Shown here: piece by piece, positions 5,371-5,788 of the stretch
How positions within the stretch are numbered: position 1 is the stretch's first letter
How the letters are laid out: each line of letters starts with the position of its first letter
Assembly (NCBI GenBank): GCA_013042025.1
Contig: JABDQY010000178.1
Span: forward strand, 1-5,788
Direction of reading: 5' to 3'
Length of the DNA: 5,788 nt
Source of the DNA: Bacteroidia bacterium
Lineage (GTDB): Bacteria > Bacteroidota > Bacteroidia > NS11-12g > UBA9320
Notes under the pieces: generated by a model
The model's input: only the letters and a program-made list of their open reading frames with translations
Databases searched by the model: none
Told to the model about the DNA's origin: nothing
Position numbers and translations under genes: made by a program

Positions 5371-5788
5371 TTGGAAGCAACAGTTACACATAACTCAACA
5401 TCATTAAAGGATAAACTAAAAGATTACAATCAGTTAATCAAATTTAGATTAACATTTACAGTGGTCTTGTCTTCAGTACTTGGTTTTCTAATTGGAACTT
5501 CAGGAGCAATAGATTATACAGATTTGATTGCATTGATAATTGGTGGATTTTTAGTTGTCGCTTCTTCCAACGGTATAAATCAAATAATTGAAAAAGACTT
5601 TGATAAGTTAATGACTCGAACGGCAAATCGACCAATTGCACAAAACAGAATGAGCATATTGGAAGCTGGTGTTTTTTGTGCTGTAACTGGGATAATTGGT
5701 GTTAGTATATTAGGATTGTATCTTAATACATATGCTGCACTTTTAGGTTTTGCTTCACTCATGAGCTATGCTTTTATCTATACTCCCT
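5371..5788 (+). CDS. ctaB: Protoheme IX farnesyltransferase (heme O synthase), N-terminal part
   Basis: CtaB (also CyoE/COX10) transfers a farnesyl group from farnesyl diphosphate to heme b, making heme O, the substrate of CtaA. It is a polytopic membrane protein of the UbiA prenyltransferase superfamily. Only the first 139 codons are in the window and the frame is still open at its end. The key prenyl-diphosphate motif is visible: N70-x3-E74-x3-D78, followed by LMTRTANRPIA (80-90), the family's 'MxRTxxRPL' block. Near the start LIKFRLTFTVVLSS corresponds to the family's 'xKPRLT' entry into helix 1. Three hydrophobic segments are seen (about 29-47, 50-68, 97-117) and a fourth is beginning. 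The only reasonable start is TTG at 5371, seven bases after the ctaA stop: the frame closes at 5338-5340 upstream and there is no in-frame ATG until codon 81, beyond the Asn/Asp motif. Tight spacing indicates co-transcription and perhaps translational coupling with ctaA. Confidence 0.93.
   Translation, partial: MEATVTHNSTSLKDKLKDYNQLIKFRLTFTVVLSSVLGFLIGTSGAIDYTDLIALIIGGFLVVASSNGINQIIEKDFDKLMTRTANRPIAQNRMSILEAGVFCAVTGIIGVSILGLYLNTYAALLGFASLMSYAFIYTP

Noticed and set aside
5456..5762. Two minus-strand open frames overlapping the start of ctaB
   Set aside because: The + strand frame here contains the NxxxExxxD and RTxxRP motifs of heme O synthase; the opposite frames are shadows.
1..5788. Mobile element, CRISPR array, tRNA or defence system
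   Set aside because: No transposase, terminal repeats, evenly spaced repeats, tRNA cloverleaf or defence-type domain could be seen; the whole window is accounted for by the respiratory genes, a glycosyltransferase end and short intergenic signals.

Overview
The window looks like AT-rich chromosomal DNA from a member of the Bacteroidota, most likely a Flavobacteriia-like lineage. The evidence is the low GC content, the absence of purine-rich Shine-Dalgarno sequences (A-rich leaders instead), a TAnnTTTG-type -7 box, and proteins that read like Bacteroidota versions of their families. Examples are a four-helix CoxB with an ASEHG loop, a His-rich CoxA N-terminus and a CNKICG copper motif. Species or genus cannot be told from this alone.

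Layout: (1) 3-341, the 3' end of a GT4-type glycosyltransferase, cut by the window edge and apparently unrelated to the rest. (2) 342-630, a non-coding gap holding a strong intrinsic terminator (473-501), a smaller hairpin before it and a likely promoter (589-596). (3) 631-2409, a cytochrome c oxidase subunit II carrying an N-terminal c-type cytochrome domain and a helical insertion in its CuA domain. (4) 2433-4307, the catalytic subunit I, with all heme, CuB and proton-channel residues present. (5) 4314-4340, a perfect palindromic terminator-like hairpin. (6) 4353-5363, heme A synthase CtaA. (7) 5371 to the window end, the first 139 codons of heme O synthase CtaB, starting at TTG and incomplete.

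The four + strand respiratory genes form one functional unit. CtaB farnesylates heme b to heme O, CtaA oxidises heme O to heme A, and heme A is inserted into CoxA, which with CoxB makes an A-type proton-pumping aa3/caa3 terminal oxidase. Electrons would enter through the fused cytochrome c domain, pass to CuA in CoxB, then to heme a and the heme a3/CuB site in CoxA. No alternative complex III (act) genes lie immediately upstream; the unit begins after a terminator with its own apparent promoter.

This is mostly a conventional aerobic respiration locus, not a new defence or mobile system. The points worth a second look are the domain architecture of CoxB (cytochrome c at the N-terminus, coiled insertion inside the cupredoxin domain), the hairpin between coxA and ctaA, an Asn in CtaA where a conserved His is expected, and the TTG start of ctaB.
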